DNA of 64,000 nt, from contig JAODBC010000084.1 in NCBI GenBank assembly GCA_025463765.1, positions 49,935 to 113,934 on the forward strand. The letters are read 5' to 3'. This document shows, in pieces, positions 8,412 through 16,979 of the stretch. Under the pieces are notes generated by a model. That model saw nothing but the letters and a program-made list of their open reading frames with translations. It was not told the origin of the DNA and ran no database searches. Within the stretch, counting starts at the first letter, position 1, and each line of letters begins with the position of its first letter. The translations under genes and the position numbers were made by a program. Source of the DNA: Subtercola sp. GTDB lineage: Bacteria; Actinomycetota; Actinomycetes; Actinomycetales; Microbacteriaceae.

Positions 8412-9110
8412 TCAGCGCATGGCGGCGACGTACGCGCGCAGGCCGACCGAGAGGTCGACGCAGACGCCGAGCAGAATGTCGAGGTTCGCGGGAGTCGGCG
8501 CCTCGCGCAGCACCAACCGCGTGCCGAGGTTCGGAAACTTCAGCGGAGCACCCGTCACGTTCAGCCACCGATCGGTGAAGTAGTCGAGGTCTGAGAGCGC
8601 AAAACCGAGGTCGAGCAGGGTGTTCGCGGTGATGTTCCAGCCGCCCGAGCGTAGAATCACGTCGAGTGTGCCAACAGGCTCCGCTTCTGCGTCGAGCACA
8701 CGAAGCCGATACGAGTCGGCGCCCTTCACCCCGGCGGGGTCGGCGACGATCGTGTAGAGCATCGAGCCATCGACGTCGACCACGGTCGAGTCGTCTCCGC
8801 GCGTGATGCGCGCGAGTCTTCGCGAGCCTTCGAAGATGCTCGACAGGCCGCCGGCAGAGCTCTCGACTGTCAGCGCCGTACCGGCGCGTGTGGTCAGCGA
8901 GTGCTTGCCGAGGCCCCCGTTTTTGAACCCGAACAGAATGCCCAGCTTGCCCCCCGCGCCCTCGGCACCGCCCTGACGCGCGACAGCCAGCGGCCCGGCC
9001 CCCGATTCTGAGGTCGTCGGGCCGTCGTCGAAGGTCTGCACGAGTGCATTTCCCGAGGCGCGCGAAAGACGCCCGTTGACGATGAAGATCGAGGGAAGCT
9101 CAGGGTTCAT
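8412..9110 (-). CDS. Conserved hypothetical protein, beta-rich
   Basis: A 232-residue soluble protein without signal peptide or membrane helices. It alternates short hydrophobic strands with glycine turns and contains LGILFGFKNGGLGKHSLTTR and YRLRVLDAEAEPVGTL. The layout recalls LURP/scramblase-like beta barrels but I cannot confirm the family. ATG 9110 is chosen because residues before it are not protein-like. Confidence 0.7.
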   Translation of the reverse strand: MNPELPSIFIVNGRLSRASGNALVQTFDDGPTTSESGAGPLAVARQGGAEGAGGKLGILFGFKNGGLGKHSLTTRAGTALTVESSAGGLSSIFEGSRRLARITRGDDSTVVDVDGSMLYTIVADPAGVKGADSYRLRVLDAEAEPVGTLDVILRSGGWNITANTLLDLGFALSDLDYFTDRWLNVTGAPLKFPNLGTRLVLREAPTPANLDILLGVCVDLSVGLRAYVAAMR

Positions 9111-9265
9111 GCCAATAGAATAGCTTAGACTCGAGCAATCTTCACCACTGGTTTCGCCTCTATCGAAACCTTTCCGGCAAAGCGCTCGACCCCCTTGCAG
9201 TGGCACTGCCCCGCGGGAAGGCGCATGATAAGAACAGTATTGACGATCTCAACGATGAGGGCTTC

Positions 9266-10141
9266 ATGACGCTGATGGCTTCGCTTGCCGAAGAACTCGC
9301 GGGCGAGTTTCGCCTGCAACCACTGCTCGAAAAGATTCTGACCAACGCCGTGCGGCTGCTCGGCTGCCGAAGCGGATCGATCTGCACGATCGATCACGAA
9401 GCCCAGACCTATCGCAAAGAGGTCGATCTCGACGTGCATTGCCAGGCCGGCCACGTGTTCCGGCTCGACGAGGGAGTGACCGGCGCGGTAGTGCGCGCCG
9501 GCGCTTTCGTGAGTTTCGCCTCGTATGCGTCTGTTCCGCGCGGTCACATCAGCCGCGACGACGAACGTTTCGGCAGCCCGGTGATCGGCGTGCCCATCAC
9601 GGTCAACGACAGCATGATCGGGGCGTTCGTCGTGTTCGCCGAGCCCGGGCATCCGTTCACCGCAGCCGACGCCGAACTGCTGGAACTCTTCGCCACCCAT
9701 GCCGCCGTGGCCATCGTCAATTCGCAGATGTACTCGGCCAGTCTCGACAAGGCGGTGGCAGCGGCCCTCGAATCCGGGGCCGCTTCGGGGCCGGCGGCCG
9801 AGCAACCCCTCGAATCCGGGGCCGCTTCGGGGCCGGCGGCCGAGCAACCCCTCGATTCCGCACCCCCTGTCACCCCCTCGGCCTCGCCGACGCCGGCACG
9901 CCTGACCGCTCGCGAAAAAGAGGTGCGCAACCTCGTGGTGAAGGGCCTGCCCGACAAGCAGATAGCCACACTGCTGCGCATCTCGGCCAAGACCGTAGAG
10001 AAGCACGTCGGCGCAATTCTGCACAAGTGCGGCGTACCGAACCGCACCGCTCTTGCAGGAATGGCACGCGCCGAGACCGACAACCGTGACGGCGACGGGT
10101 ATCCGGTCGCCCAGAACGGCTATGGGGGAAATCCCTCATAG
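9266..10141 (+). CDS. GAF domain-LuxR-type transcriptional regulator
   Basis: A 291-residue protein with a GAF domain (residues about 10-160, AEELAGEFRLQPLLEKILTNAV through AAVAIVNSQMY) and a C-terminal LuxR helix-turn-helix (LTAREKEVRNLVVKGLPDKQ, then ISAKTVEKHVGAIL). The two are joined by a linker holding a perfect 42-bp tandem duplication, 14 residues repeated twice. It lies 84 bp upstream of the aldolase-HAD-DhaL-DhaK operon in the same direction and is the likely regulator of it. Start 9266 has GAGGG upstream; 9200 would add 22 residues. Confidence 0.88.
   Translation: MTLMASLAEELAGEFRLQPLLEKILTNAVRLLGCRSGSICTIDHEAQTYRKEVDLDVHCQAGHVFRLDEGVTGAVVRAGAFVSFASYASVPRGHISRDDERFGSPVIGVPITVNDSMIGAFVVFAEPGHPFTAADAELLELFATHAAVAIVNSQMYSASLDKAVAAALESGAASGPAAEQPLESGAASGPAAEQPLDSAPPVTPSASPTPARLTAREKEVRNLVVKGLPDKQIATLLRISAKTVEKHVGAILHKCGVPNRTALAGMARAETDNRDGDGYPVAQNGYGGNPS
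9767..9850 (+). repeat. Perfect 42-bp in-frame tandem duplication
   Basis: The two 42-bp units 9767-9808 and 9809-9850 are identical and start CTCGAATCCGGGGCC; a partial third copy follows. They encode a 14-residue linker unit of the GAF-LuxR regulator. Confidence 0.95.
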
Positions 10142-10225
10142 CGGGACCGCGCGCTGCTGCCTAGATTCGAACCGGTGACCGTGAACCGATCACCGATGCT
10201 CGAAGTCGCTCAGAAGGAGACGCCG

Positions 10226-11086
10226 ATGCCTGTCGTGTCGCTGAAAGAAATCGTCGACCGGGCTTTCGCCGAGCGGTACGGTGTGCCTGCCATCAACATC
10301 GTCAACGACCTCACCCTCGAGGGCGTTCTGACCGGCGCGGTGAATAGCAACTCCCCCGTCATCGTGCAGACCTCGGTCAAGACGGTTCGGGCCATCGGCG
10401 CCCCCGTCTTGTTCTCGATGTGGCAGGCCATGACCGCGGGCATCTCGGTACCGGTCACGCTGCACCTGGACCACTGCCCGTATCGTGACGTCATCAGCGA
10501 GTGCCTCGAACTCGGCTGGAACTCCGTGCTCTTCGACGCGTCACAGCTGCCGGTCGAAGAGAACCAACGGCAGACCGTCGAGGTCGTCGCCGAGGCCCGC
10601 CGCTATGGAGCACACGTCGAGGGTGAGATCGAGTCGATCACCGGCGTCGAAGACGGCGTCGGCAGCGACACCGAATCGAAGCGGCAGTCGCTCGACGTCT
10701 CGCTGCGCTTCATCGAAGCCACCGGAATCGACGTGTTCGCGCCCGCCATCGGCAACGCCCACGGGGTCTACAAGACCGAACCGCAGCTCGACTTCGACCG
10801 CGTCTCTGAACTCGTCGCCGCGCATCCGATTCCCATCGCTCTGCACGGCGGCAGCGGCATGACCGACGCCCAGTTTCATGACCTCATTGCGCGCGGTTGC
10901 GCCAAGGTGAACATCTCCACCTCGCTCAAGATGGTCTACATGCAGTCGACCCTGGCGAGCCTCAAGCGCAGCGAAGAGACGGCCAAATGGGATCCGCCCA
11001 CCCTTTTCGCCGACGTCTCACGCGACGTCGTGAGCCTCACGTCGAGCCTCGCTTCGACCTTCGGTTCCGCCGGCAAGGCCTGGTGA
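10226..11086 (+). CDS. Class II ketose-bisphosphate aldolase (FBA/GatY/KbaY family)
   Basis: A 286-residue zinc aldolase. Visible zinc and catalytic motifs are LHLDHC (residues about 80-85), GEIESITGVEDG, GNAHGVY and LHGGSG. It cleaves a phosphorylated ketose to dihydroxyacetone phosphate and an aldehyde; the exact sugar is not predictable. AAGGAGA lies 6 bp before ATG 10226. Four bases separate it from the HAD gene, and DhaL/DhaK follow, so it belongs to a ketose or polyol degradation operon. It lacks the extra segments of housekeeping FbaA. Confidence 0.9.
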   Translation: MPVVSLKEIVDRAFAERYGVPAINIVNDLTLEGVLTGAVNSNSPVIVQTSVKTVRAIGAPVLFSMWQAMTAGISVPVTLHLDHCPYRDVISECLELGWNSVLFDASQLPVEENQRQTVEVVAEARRYGAHVEGEIESITGVEDGVGSDTESKRQSLDVSLRFIEATGIDVFAPAIGNAHGVYKTEPQLDFDRVSELVAAHPIPIALHGGSGMTDAQFHDLIARGCAKVNISTSLKMVYMQSTLASLKRSEETAKWDPPTLFADVSRDVVSLTSSLASTFGSAGKAW

Positions 11087-11090
11087 GCGG

Positions 11091-11909
11091 ATGCCCGCCC
11101 TCATCTTCGACTGCGACGGGGTTCTGGCCGACACCGAACGCGACGGTCACCTGGTCGCCTTCAACCAGACCTTCGACGAGTTCGGCCTGCCCGTGCATTG
11201 GACCGAGGCCGACTACGCCGTGAAGGTGCTCATCGGCGGCGGAAAAGAGCGACTCGCCAGCTTGCTCACGCCCGAGTTCGTCGCCGAGGCCGAACTGCCA
11301 ACCGACCCGGCCGAGCAGGCAGCGCTCGTCGCCCAGTGGCACAAGCGCAAGACCGAGATCTACACGGCACTGGTGGCATCCGGTGCGCTGCCGGGGCGAC
11401 CCGGAATCGAGCGCATCGTGGTCGAGGCGGCGGCGCACGGGTACACCCTCGCGGTCGCCTCGACGTCGGCCGAGGCATCGGTGCGCGCGGTGCTCGAGCA
11501 CACGGTGGGGGCCGAACGGGCATCCGCCTTCCATGTTTTCGCGGGTGACATCGTGACGGCGAAGAAGCCGGCACCCGACATCTATCTCGCTGCCCTGGAG
11601 GCGCTCGACCTGCAACCCGACGAGGCCGTGGTGGTCGAAGACAGCAACAACGGGCTGCGCGCGGCACTGGCCGCGGGGCTCAATACCATCGTCACCGTCA
11701 GCAGTTTCACTGTCGGCGAAGACTTCACGGGGGCGGCGCTGGTAGTGAGCTCGCTCGGCGAGCCGGGCGACCCCTCGTTCACCGTGCTGGCCGATGCCGC
11801 GAGCATTCATCCGCGCGGTTTTGTCGAGATCGCCGATATCGACGCTGTGCTCGCCCTAGCCGCCCCGACACACGACCCGCTCCCCAGCCCAACGGAGGTA
11901 CCCCGATGA
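11091..11909 (+). CDS. HAD-superfamily phosphatase, CbbY/Gph-like
   Basis: A 272-residue HAD subclass I hydrolase with the nucleophile motif IFDCDGVLADTE at the N-terminus, motif II (ASTS), the lysine motif (TAKKPAPDIYL) and motif III (VVVEDSNNGLRAA). Family members dephosphorylate or isomerise sugar phosphates. It follows the aldolase by 4 bp and overlaps dhaL by 4 bp, so it probably acts on a sugar phosphate in the same pathway. Confidence 0.9.
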   Translation: MPALIFDCDGVLADTERDGHLVAFNQTFDEFGLPVHWTEADYAVKVLIGGGKERLASLLTPEFVAEAELPTDPAEQAALVAQWHKRKTEIYTALVASGALPGRPGIERIVVEAAAHGYTLAVASTSAEASVRAVLEHTVGAERASAFHVFAGDIVTAKKPAPDIYLAALEALDLQPDEAVVVEDSNNGLRAALAAGLNTIVTVSSFTVGEDFTGAALVVSSLGEPGDPSFTVLADAASIHPRGFVEIADIDAVLALAAPTHDPLPSPTEVPR

Positions 11910-12541
11910 CCGATGACCTCGCCGTCACTGAATACGTGGTGCGCACGATCGCCGAAGAATCGGTGGCGCAAGAGAAGTACTTCGGCGAACTCGACGCGGT
12001 GGTCGGCGACGGCGACTTCGGCTACTCGCTGGCCCGCGGCTTCGAGTTCGTGCTGGCTGACTTCGACTCGATCGATCGCACCGACGCGGGCACGTTCTTG
12101 AGCAAGGTGGCCGTCATGATCACGAGCCACATCGGCGGAACATCCGGCCCGCTCTGGGGCACCGCCTTTCTGCGCGCCGGCGGCAGCCTGAAAGGGAACG
12201 AGAACATCACCGGCCCCGATGTGGTCGCCGCTCTGCGCGCGGCCGTCGAGGGCATCAAGAAGCGCGGCAAGGCCGAACTCGGCGACAAGACGCTGCTCGA
12301 CGCTCTCGTACCCGCGATCGATGCCCTCGAGACCTCGCTCGCCGCGGGAGACGACGCCGCGGCCGCGGCGCAGAAGTTCGCGGTCACGGCTCGCAGCGCC
12401 GCCGAGGCGACGAGCACGCTCGAGGCCCGCCGTGGTCGCGCCAGCTACACCGGCGAGCGCAGCATCGGGTCGGTCGACGCCGGCGCGATGGGCATCGCCG
12501 TGCTCGCAGAGAAAATCGCCGCCACCTGGCCGACGGGCTGA
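11906..12541 (+). CDS. dhaL: Dihydroxyacetone kinase ADP-binding subunit (DhaL-like)
   Basis: A 211-residue all-helical DhaL protein. The nucleotide/Mg site GDGDFGYSLARGF keeps the three aspartates but has Phe where most DhaL proteins have His (GDGDHG). The second signature is GGTSGPLWGTAFLRAGG, and the C-terminal part has SIGSVDAGAMG. With DhaK it phosphorylates dihydroxyacetone or a related ketose. No DhaM phosphotransferase gene is present in the window, so the phosphate donor (ATP or PEP system) is open. ATG overlaps the HAD stop. Confidence 0.9.
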   Translation: MTDDLAVTEYVVRTIAEESVAQEKYFGELDAVVGDGDFGYSLARGFEFVLADFDSIDRTDAGTFLSKVAVMITSHIGGTSGPLWGTAFLRAGGSLKGNENITGPDVVAALRAAVEGIKKRGKAELGDKTLLDALVPAIDALETSLAAGDDAAAAAQKFAVTARSAAEATSTLEARRGRASYTGERSIGSVDAGAMGIAVLAEKIAATWPTG

Positions 12542-12596
12542 GCCCGAGCATCCGCCAACCCAACTACCCCAACCCTCACAACGACGTGGAGACACC

Positions 12597-13592
12597 ATGA
12601 AAAAGTTCATCAACGACCCGAAGCAGTTCGTTCCCGAGATGCTCGAGGGCATCGCTCTCGCCAACCCCGACACGTTGCGGTACGTGCCCGCCTACAACCT
12701 CATTCACCGAGCAGACGCGCCGAACCACAACAAGGTGACGATCATCCAGGGTTCGGGTTCAGGGCACGAACCTGCGCACGTGATGACGGTGGGAAAGGGG
12801 ATGCTCGACGGCGCCTGCCCGGGCGACGTGTTCGCCGCGCCGCCGCTCGACTTCATCACCGAGACGGTGAAGCTGCTCGCCAGTGACAAGGGGGTGCTGC
12901 TGCTGGTCAACAACTACACGGGCGACCGTATGGCGTTCGAGATGGCCGAAGAAGTCGCAGAGGCCGACGGGGTCAACGTGAAAACGCTCTTCATCGACGA
13001 CGATGTCGCCGTGAAAGACTCCACCTACACGGTAGGGCGTCGTGGGGTCGCCGGTAACTTCTTCGTCATGAAGGCGGTCGGTGCCGCTGCTGAGAACGGC
13101 GCCGACCTCGACGAGCTGGTGAGAATCGGTGAGAAGGTCAACTCGGTGACGCGCACGATGGGTATCGCGCTGACGGCCTGTACGCCGCCGGCAAAGGGCG
13201 AACCGCTGTTCGACCTGGGCGACGACGAGATCGAGATCGGGGTAGGCATCCACGGCGAGCCCGGCCGCCGCCGCGAGAAGTGGATGCCCGCGAACGACAT
13301 CGCCGACGTGCTACTCGATGCGATCGTGCCCGACCTACCGTTCGAAAGCGGCGACCGGGTCGCCGTGATGGTGAACGGCCTCGGCGGAACTCCCATCAGC
13401 GAGCTCTACCTGCTGTACGGCATCGTCCACAAGAAGCTCGAAGCGCTGGGAATCTCGGTCGGCCGCAACTACGTCGGCGAGTATTGCACCTCGCTCGACA
13501 TGGCCGGTGCATCTCTCACTCTCGTCAAGCTCGACGAGGAGATCGAGACCCTGCTCGCCGCTCCCGCCGAGATCGCCATCCGCGTCTTCTGA
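12597..13592 (+). CDS. dhaK: Dihydroxyacetone kinase substrate-binding subunit (DhaK-like)
   Basis: A 331-residue DhaK protein. Key motifs are GSGSGHEPAH (substrate and DhaL contact), VNNYTGDRMAFEMA and GVGIHGEPG, whose His forms the covalent hemiaminal with the ketone substrate. Located 55 bp after dhaL, with GACGTGGAGA before ATG. The order aldolase, phosphatase, DhaL, DhaK points to breakdown of a ketose or tetrulose feeding triose phosphates. The last codon and stop form the first unit of a 15-bp repeat downstream. Confidence 0.93.
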   Translation: MKKFINDPKQFVPEMLEGIALANPDTLRYVPAYNLIHRADAPNHNKVTIIQGSGSGHEPAHVMTVGKGMLDGACPGDVFAAPPLDFITETVKLLASDKGVLLLVNNYTGDRMAFEMAEEVAEADGVNVKTLFIDDDVAVKDSTYTVGRRGVAGNFFVMKAVGAAAENGADLDELVRIGEKVNSVTRTMGIALTACTPPAKGEPLFDLGDDEIEIGVGIHGEPGRRREKWMPANDIADVLLDAIVPDLPFESGDRVAVMVNGLGGTPISELYLLYGIVHKKLEALGISVGRNYVGEYCTSLDMAGASLTLVKLDEEIETLLAAPAEIAIRVF

Positions 13593-13645
13593 CCCGCTGC
13601 CTTCCGACCCGCTGCCTTCCGACCCGCTGCCTTCTGACCCGCTGG
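13591..13645 (+). repeat. 15-bp tandem repeat across the dhaK stop codon
   Basis: Units GACCCGCTGCCTTCC at 13591, 13606 and 13621 (last base T) plus a partial copy at 13636. The first unit includes bases of the dhaK TGA. Confidence 0.9.
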
Positions 13646-13661
13646 CAGCGAGAGCGGCACC

Positions 13662-13703
13662 TTCGGATGAGAGCGACGGCCTCGGCTATCGCTCTCGTCC
13701 GAA
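13662..13703. terminator. Hairpin between convergent dhaK and glcG-like genes
   Basis: TTCGGATGAGAGCGA pairs with TCGCTCTCGTCCGAA over 15 bp including one G-U pair, with a 12-base loop. It stands between convergent genes and can terminate either transcript, although no T-run follows. Confidence 0.65.
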
Positions 13704-13738
13704 TGAGTCGCGATCGACGCTCGGTGTTGTGTCCGCGG

Positions 13739-14140
13739 TCAGGAAAGCGCGGCGACGCCAGCTGCGGCTACGGCGCGGTCATCGTCGACGGTGCTGCCGC
13801 TGACGCCGATGGCGCCCACGATCTCGCCGCCGACGCTCAATGGAATGCCACCCGGAAAGCTGATGAGGCCGCCGTTGGAGACCTCGATGTTGTACAGCGA
13901 GCCGCCGGGCTGCGAGAGCTCGCCGATGCTGCCCGACTCCATGTCGAAGAAGCGCGCCGTGCGGGCCTTCTTCTGCGCAATGTCGATACTGCCGAGCCAG
14001 GCGCCGTCCATGCGCACGAAGGCCTTGAGGTTGCCGCCCGCGTCGACGACGGCGATGTTCATGGCGGTTCCCTGCTCGACCGCGGCACGGTGTGCGGCCT
14101 CGACAACCGATTGGGCTTGTTCCAAGGTGATATCACTCAT
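13739..14140 (-). CDS. GlcG/HbpS-family protein
   Basis: A 133-residue protein of the GlcG/HbpS fold: [21 protein letters not shown], then [24 protein letters not shown] and [14 protein letters not shown]. Relatives bind haem or cobalamin or lie in glycolate or diol gene clusters. Located convergent with dhaK and upstream of nothing obvious, its role is uncertain. ATG 14138-14140 is used because similarity starts there. Confidence 0.88.
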   Translation of the reverse strand: MSDITLEQAQSVVEAAHRAAVEQGTAMNIAVVDAGGNLKAFVRMDGAWLGSIDIAQKKARTARFFDMESGSIGELSQPGGSLYNIEVSNGGLISFPGGIPLSVGGEIVGAIGVSGSTVDDDRAVAAAGVAALS

Positions 14141-14230
14141 GCCCGCCACGATACGCCGCGCCCCCCTCGCCGTCACGGGGCTTGACCGCCGCGCCAATCC
14201 CTTCCCCTAACGGCGAGGGATGCCGGTCGC

Positions 14231-14264
14231 GACGAGAGAAGCTCGCGCACCGGCTTCTCTCGTC
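14231..14264. terminator. Repeated intergenic hairpin, copy A
   Basis: GACGAGAGAAGC and GCTTCTCTCGTC form a 12-bp stem with a 10-base loop, followed by a second GGCTTCTCTCG arm at 14271. It lies downstream of the minus-strand zwf-like gene. The same element occurs at 24098-24131. Confidence 0.7.
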
Positions 14265-14329
14265 CCGACCGGCTTCTCTCGCTGACCGCCGGGGGTGGGT
14301 GGGGGGCGCGGGGGCGGGGGTGGGTGGCG

Positions 14330-15742
14330 TCAGACCGTGACGTCGTGGCGCCAGGGGGCGGGGCCCTGCGATCCGGCACGGTACTGCTCCAGCGGCACCT
14401 CGTTCTTGCGCCACGAATTGAGTACGGGTGCCACGATGCGCCAGCACTGCTCTGCCACGTCACCGCGAATCGAGAGTGTCGGGTCGTTTCCGAGCACCCC
14501 GCGCATCACCTCGCCGTAGGCGGTCACCGCGCTGTCGGCAAGCGTCGTGCCGAGATCGTGGCGATCGAGCCCGAACGGATCGCCGTCGCCGTTCATGGTC
14601 AGCTCGAGCGTGAGCGACGACGGGCGCAGACCGACGACGATGCGCTCGGGCGACTCCACGCCCTTGAGCCCGCGCGGCACGAACCCCACGGGCTTGAGTG
14701 TCAGAATGACCTCTTTGCGGGGCACACCGATGGCCTTTCCGCTGCGCAGCACGAACGGCACGCCGGCCCAGCGTCGTGTGTTCACCTCGACCACCATCTC
14801 GGCGAGCGTCTCGGTCTCGAGCGTGGGGTCGACGCCCTTCTCGGTCGCATACCCCGGCAGCGCCCGGTCGCCCACGGTACCGGCGGTGTACCGGGCGCGT
14901 CGGCTCGGGGCATCCGTACCGCCCAGCACCGGCGCACCCGACCAGACCTGCGTCGCCCGAAGCACCTGCGCCGTCGCGGCACGAAAGTCGACGGGATCGA
15001 TGCTCGTCGGAGCCTCCATCGCCACGATCGACAGCACCTGCAGCAGATGCGACTGCAACATGTCTTTCAGTGCTCCCGAGTGGTCGTAATAGCCCGCTCG
15101 ACCCTCGAGCCCGAGGTCTTCGTCGTAGATGATCTCGACCTTCTCGACGTTGTCGGCGTTCCACACCGGCTCGATGAGCCGGTTCACAAACCGCAGGCCC
15201 AAGATGTTCAAGACCGTCGCCATACCCAAGAAGTGGTCGACCCGGTGAATCTGCTCTTCTGGAACCAGCTTCAGCAGGTGCCGATTGAGCGTGGCGGCGC
15301 TGCGCGAATCCGAACCGAACGGCTTCTCGAGCGCCAATACCGTGCCTTCTGGCAGCGCGACGGTCGCAAGCGTCTTGGCCACTTCTGCTACGATCGCCGG
15401 CGGCAACGCGAAGTAGATGACCAGCTCGCCGTCGACATCGGCCAGCACCCGTTCGAGGTCGTCGTGCGATGTCGGATCGGCGACCACGTACCCTGCCGAC
15501 TTCACCAGCGCCTTCGCGGCGGCACCCTTCACCTTGATCCCGTCGAATGCCTTCTGTACCGTAGCCTGCCACTGCTGATCGGTCTTCGGCGAGCGCCCGG
15601 AACCCACAATGCGCAGCCCCTCGACCAGGGCGGCATCGCTCGCGACTCCCCCGGCGATGAGGCTGCCGAGCCCCGGCAGCAACAGGCGTTCGGTGAGGTC
15701 TCCGCTGGCACCGAGGATGAGCAGGGTCTTAGACGTCGTCAT
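14330..15742 (-). CDS. Glucose-6-phosphate dehydrogenase family protein (Zwf-like)
   Basis: A 470-residue protein with the G6PD Rossmann start LILGASGDLTERLLLPGL, the EKPFGSD motif and the QSHLLQ catalytic-His region. It departs from canonical enzymes: the substrate motif usually written RIDHYLGKE reads RVDHFLGMA, so the phosphate-binding lysine is Met, and the Lys of GASGDLxxRKL is Leu. It is also shorter than housekeeping Zwf (about 500) and has no opcA, tal or tkt neighbours. Probably a paralogue with altered substrate or reduced activity. Confidence 0.85.
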   Translation of the reverse strand: MTTSKTLLILGASGDLTERLLLPGLGSLIAGGVASDAALVEGLRIVGSGRSPKTDQQWQATVQKAFDGIKVKGAAAKALVKSAGYVVADPTSHDDLERVLADVDGELVIYFALPPAIVAEVAKTLATVALPEGTVLALEKPFGSDSRSAATLNRHLLKLVPEEQIHRVDHFLGMATVLNILGLRFVNRLIEPVWNADNVEKVEIIYDEDLGLEGRAGYYDHSGALKDMLQSHLLQVLSIVAMEAPTSIDPVDFRAATAQVLRATQVWSGAPVLGGTDAPSRRARYTAGTVGDRALPGYATEKGVDPTLETETLAEMVVEVNTRRWAGVPFVLRSGKAIGVPRKEVILTLKPVGFVPRGLKGVESPERIVVGLRPSSLTLELTMNGDGDPFGLDRHDLGTTLADSAVTAYGEVMRGVLGNDPTLSIRGDVAEQCWRIVAPVLNSWRKNEVPLEQYRAGSQGPAPWRHDVTV

Positions 15743-15852
15743 GCTTCGAGCGTACTTCTGCCATGGGCCTTTCGGCGGGTCCCAGCGTGGCTCTTGACAT
15801 CGGCTACAGTAAGCGTCAGTTCTGCATCGCACTAACACCACCGGGGGAATAC

Positions 15853-16920
15853 GTGGGTACCGTCGCTGCCGCGCCGACGCGGCGCTCGAAAGTCATCGGC
15901 CTCTCGGTGTTCGCCGCCGTCGCCGCGCTGCTCGTCGCGACCGGAATCGTGGTGAACGTCGAGCACAACACCGAGGTGCACAACGCCGCCACCTCGGCAG
16001 CGGTCTACGCTGGGGCCGACCTCGACACGGCAACCCAGGCTCGGGATGCCGCACTCGCCTCCCTGCGCACCACCACCGCGACTGCCGACGCCTTCACCGC
16101 CACGCTCACGGCCTCCCTCGCCGACACCGACGGCTTCGTCGCACCGGATGCCCGCACCGCCGCCCTGGCAACCCAACCCGCCCTCGCCACCGAACAAGCA
16201 ACCGCCGTCGCTCTCACCACCACCGACCCCGGGGTCACCGCCACAACGACCGGCGCAACCACCACCGTCGAGTCCGTGGACCTCGGCTCCCTCACCCTCG
16301 GCGAACTGCGCGACTACACCGCGACCGCCAACACGAACACGACGGCTGCCGAAGCCGACACCGTCAAGTACCAGGCCGAGCAGGCGGCGGTTGTCGTACG
16401 ACTGCAGACGGCCGCGGCCGCTCTCGTAGCCGTCGCTAACTCGGTCGCGACCGAAGGCGCCACGATCACCGCGGCGAACCTCAGCGCCGACCAGCCGACG
16501 AAAGACGCCCTCACCACTGCCATCGCCCGGGTCGCGGCTGTTGCAACAGCCCCAGATGCGACAAACGTGAGCGGTTCGGGTGCGGCCACCATCGCGGCGG
16601 CACTGAGTTCCTACGTGACGGCCGCAAAGGCCGCACAGTCGAGCAGCGCAGCCGTAGAAACGGCGAGAGCCGCGGCCGCGGCCGAAGCAGCTCGCGAAGC
16701 CGCGGCCGCGGAGGCCGCGCAGGCTGCTTCGAATTCCTCGTCTTCGAACTCGGATACCGGCTCAAGCTCGTCGGGCTCGATCGTCTTCTCCACCCTCGCA
16801 GCGCCGGTATTCACCTTTCCACCGCTGGCGCCGATTACTTCTGCCCCCCCGCTACCGCCGTTCGACCCCGCGCCGAATTGCGTTCAACAGGACTACAGCC
16901 CGTGTTCCCCCAACCAGTGA
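15853..16920 (+). CDS. Ala/Thr-rich membrane-anchored extracellular protein
   Basis: A 355-residue protein: short basic N-terminus (PTRRSKVIG), one transmembrane or signal-anchor helix (residues about 15-35), then about 270 residues rich in Ala and Thr with heptad-like spacing (TARAAAAAEAAREAAAAEAA), a Ser-rich stretch and a Pro-rich tail ending with two Cys. Start GTG 15853 has GGGGGAA upstream; the ORF extends further 5' without protein-like content. Likely a surface or wall-associated coiled-coil protein of unknown role. Confidence 0.75.
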   Translation: MGTVAAAPTRRSKVIGLSVFAAVAALLVATGIVVNVEHNTEVHNAATSAAVYAGADLDTATQARDAALASLRTTTATADAFTATLTASLADTDGFVAPDARTAALATQPALATEQATAVALTTTDPGVTATTTGATTTVESVDLGSLTLGELRDYTATANTNTTAAEADTVKYQAEQAAVVVRLQTAAAALVAVANSVATEGATITAANLSADQPTKDALTTAIARVAAVATAPDATNVSGSGAATIAAALSSYVTAAKAAQSSSAAVETARAAAAAEAAREAAAAEAAQAASNSSSSNSDTGSSSSGSIVFSTLAAPVFTFPPLAPITSAPPLPPFDPAPNCVQQDYSPCSPNQ

Positions 16921-16979
16921 CGCGAGCAGGCGTATCGTAGCCTCGGAATTTGTTCACCTCCGATTCGATTGAGGTTTTC

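Noticed and set aside
15794..15822. TTGACA upstream of the Ala-rich protein gene
   Set aside because: No -10 box at proper spacing; the TACAGT nearby is too close to be its partner.
14324..15835. 503-codon plus-strand open frame
   Set aside because: Antisense to the zwf-like gene, which carries clear dehydrogenase motifs.
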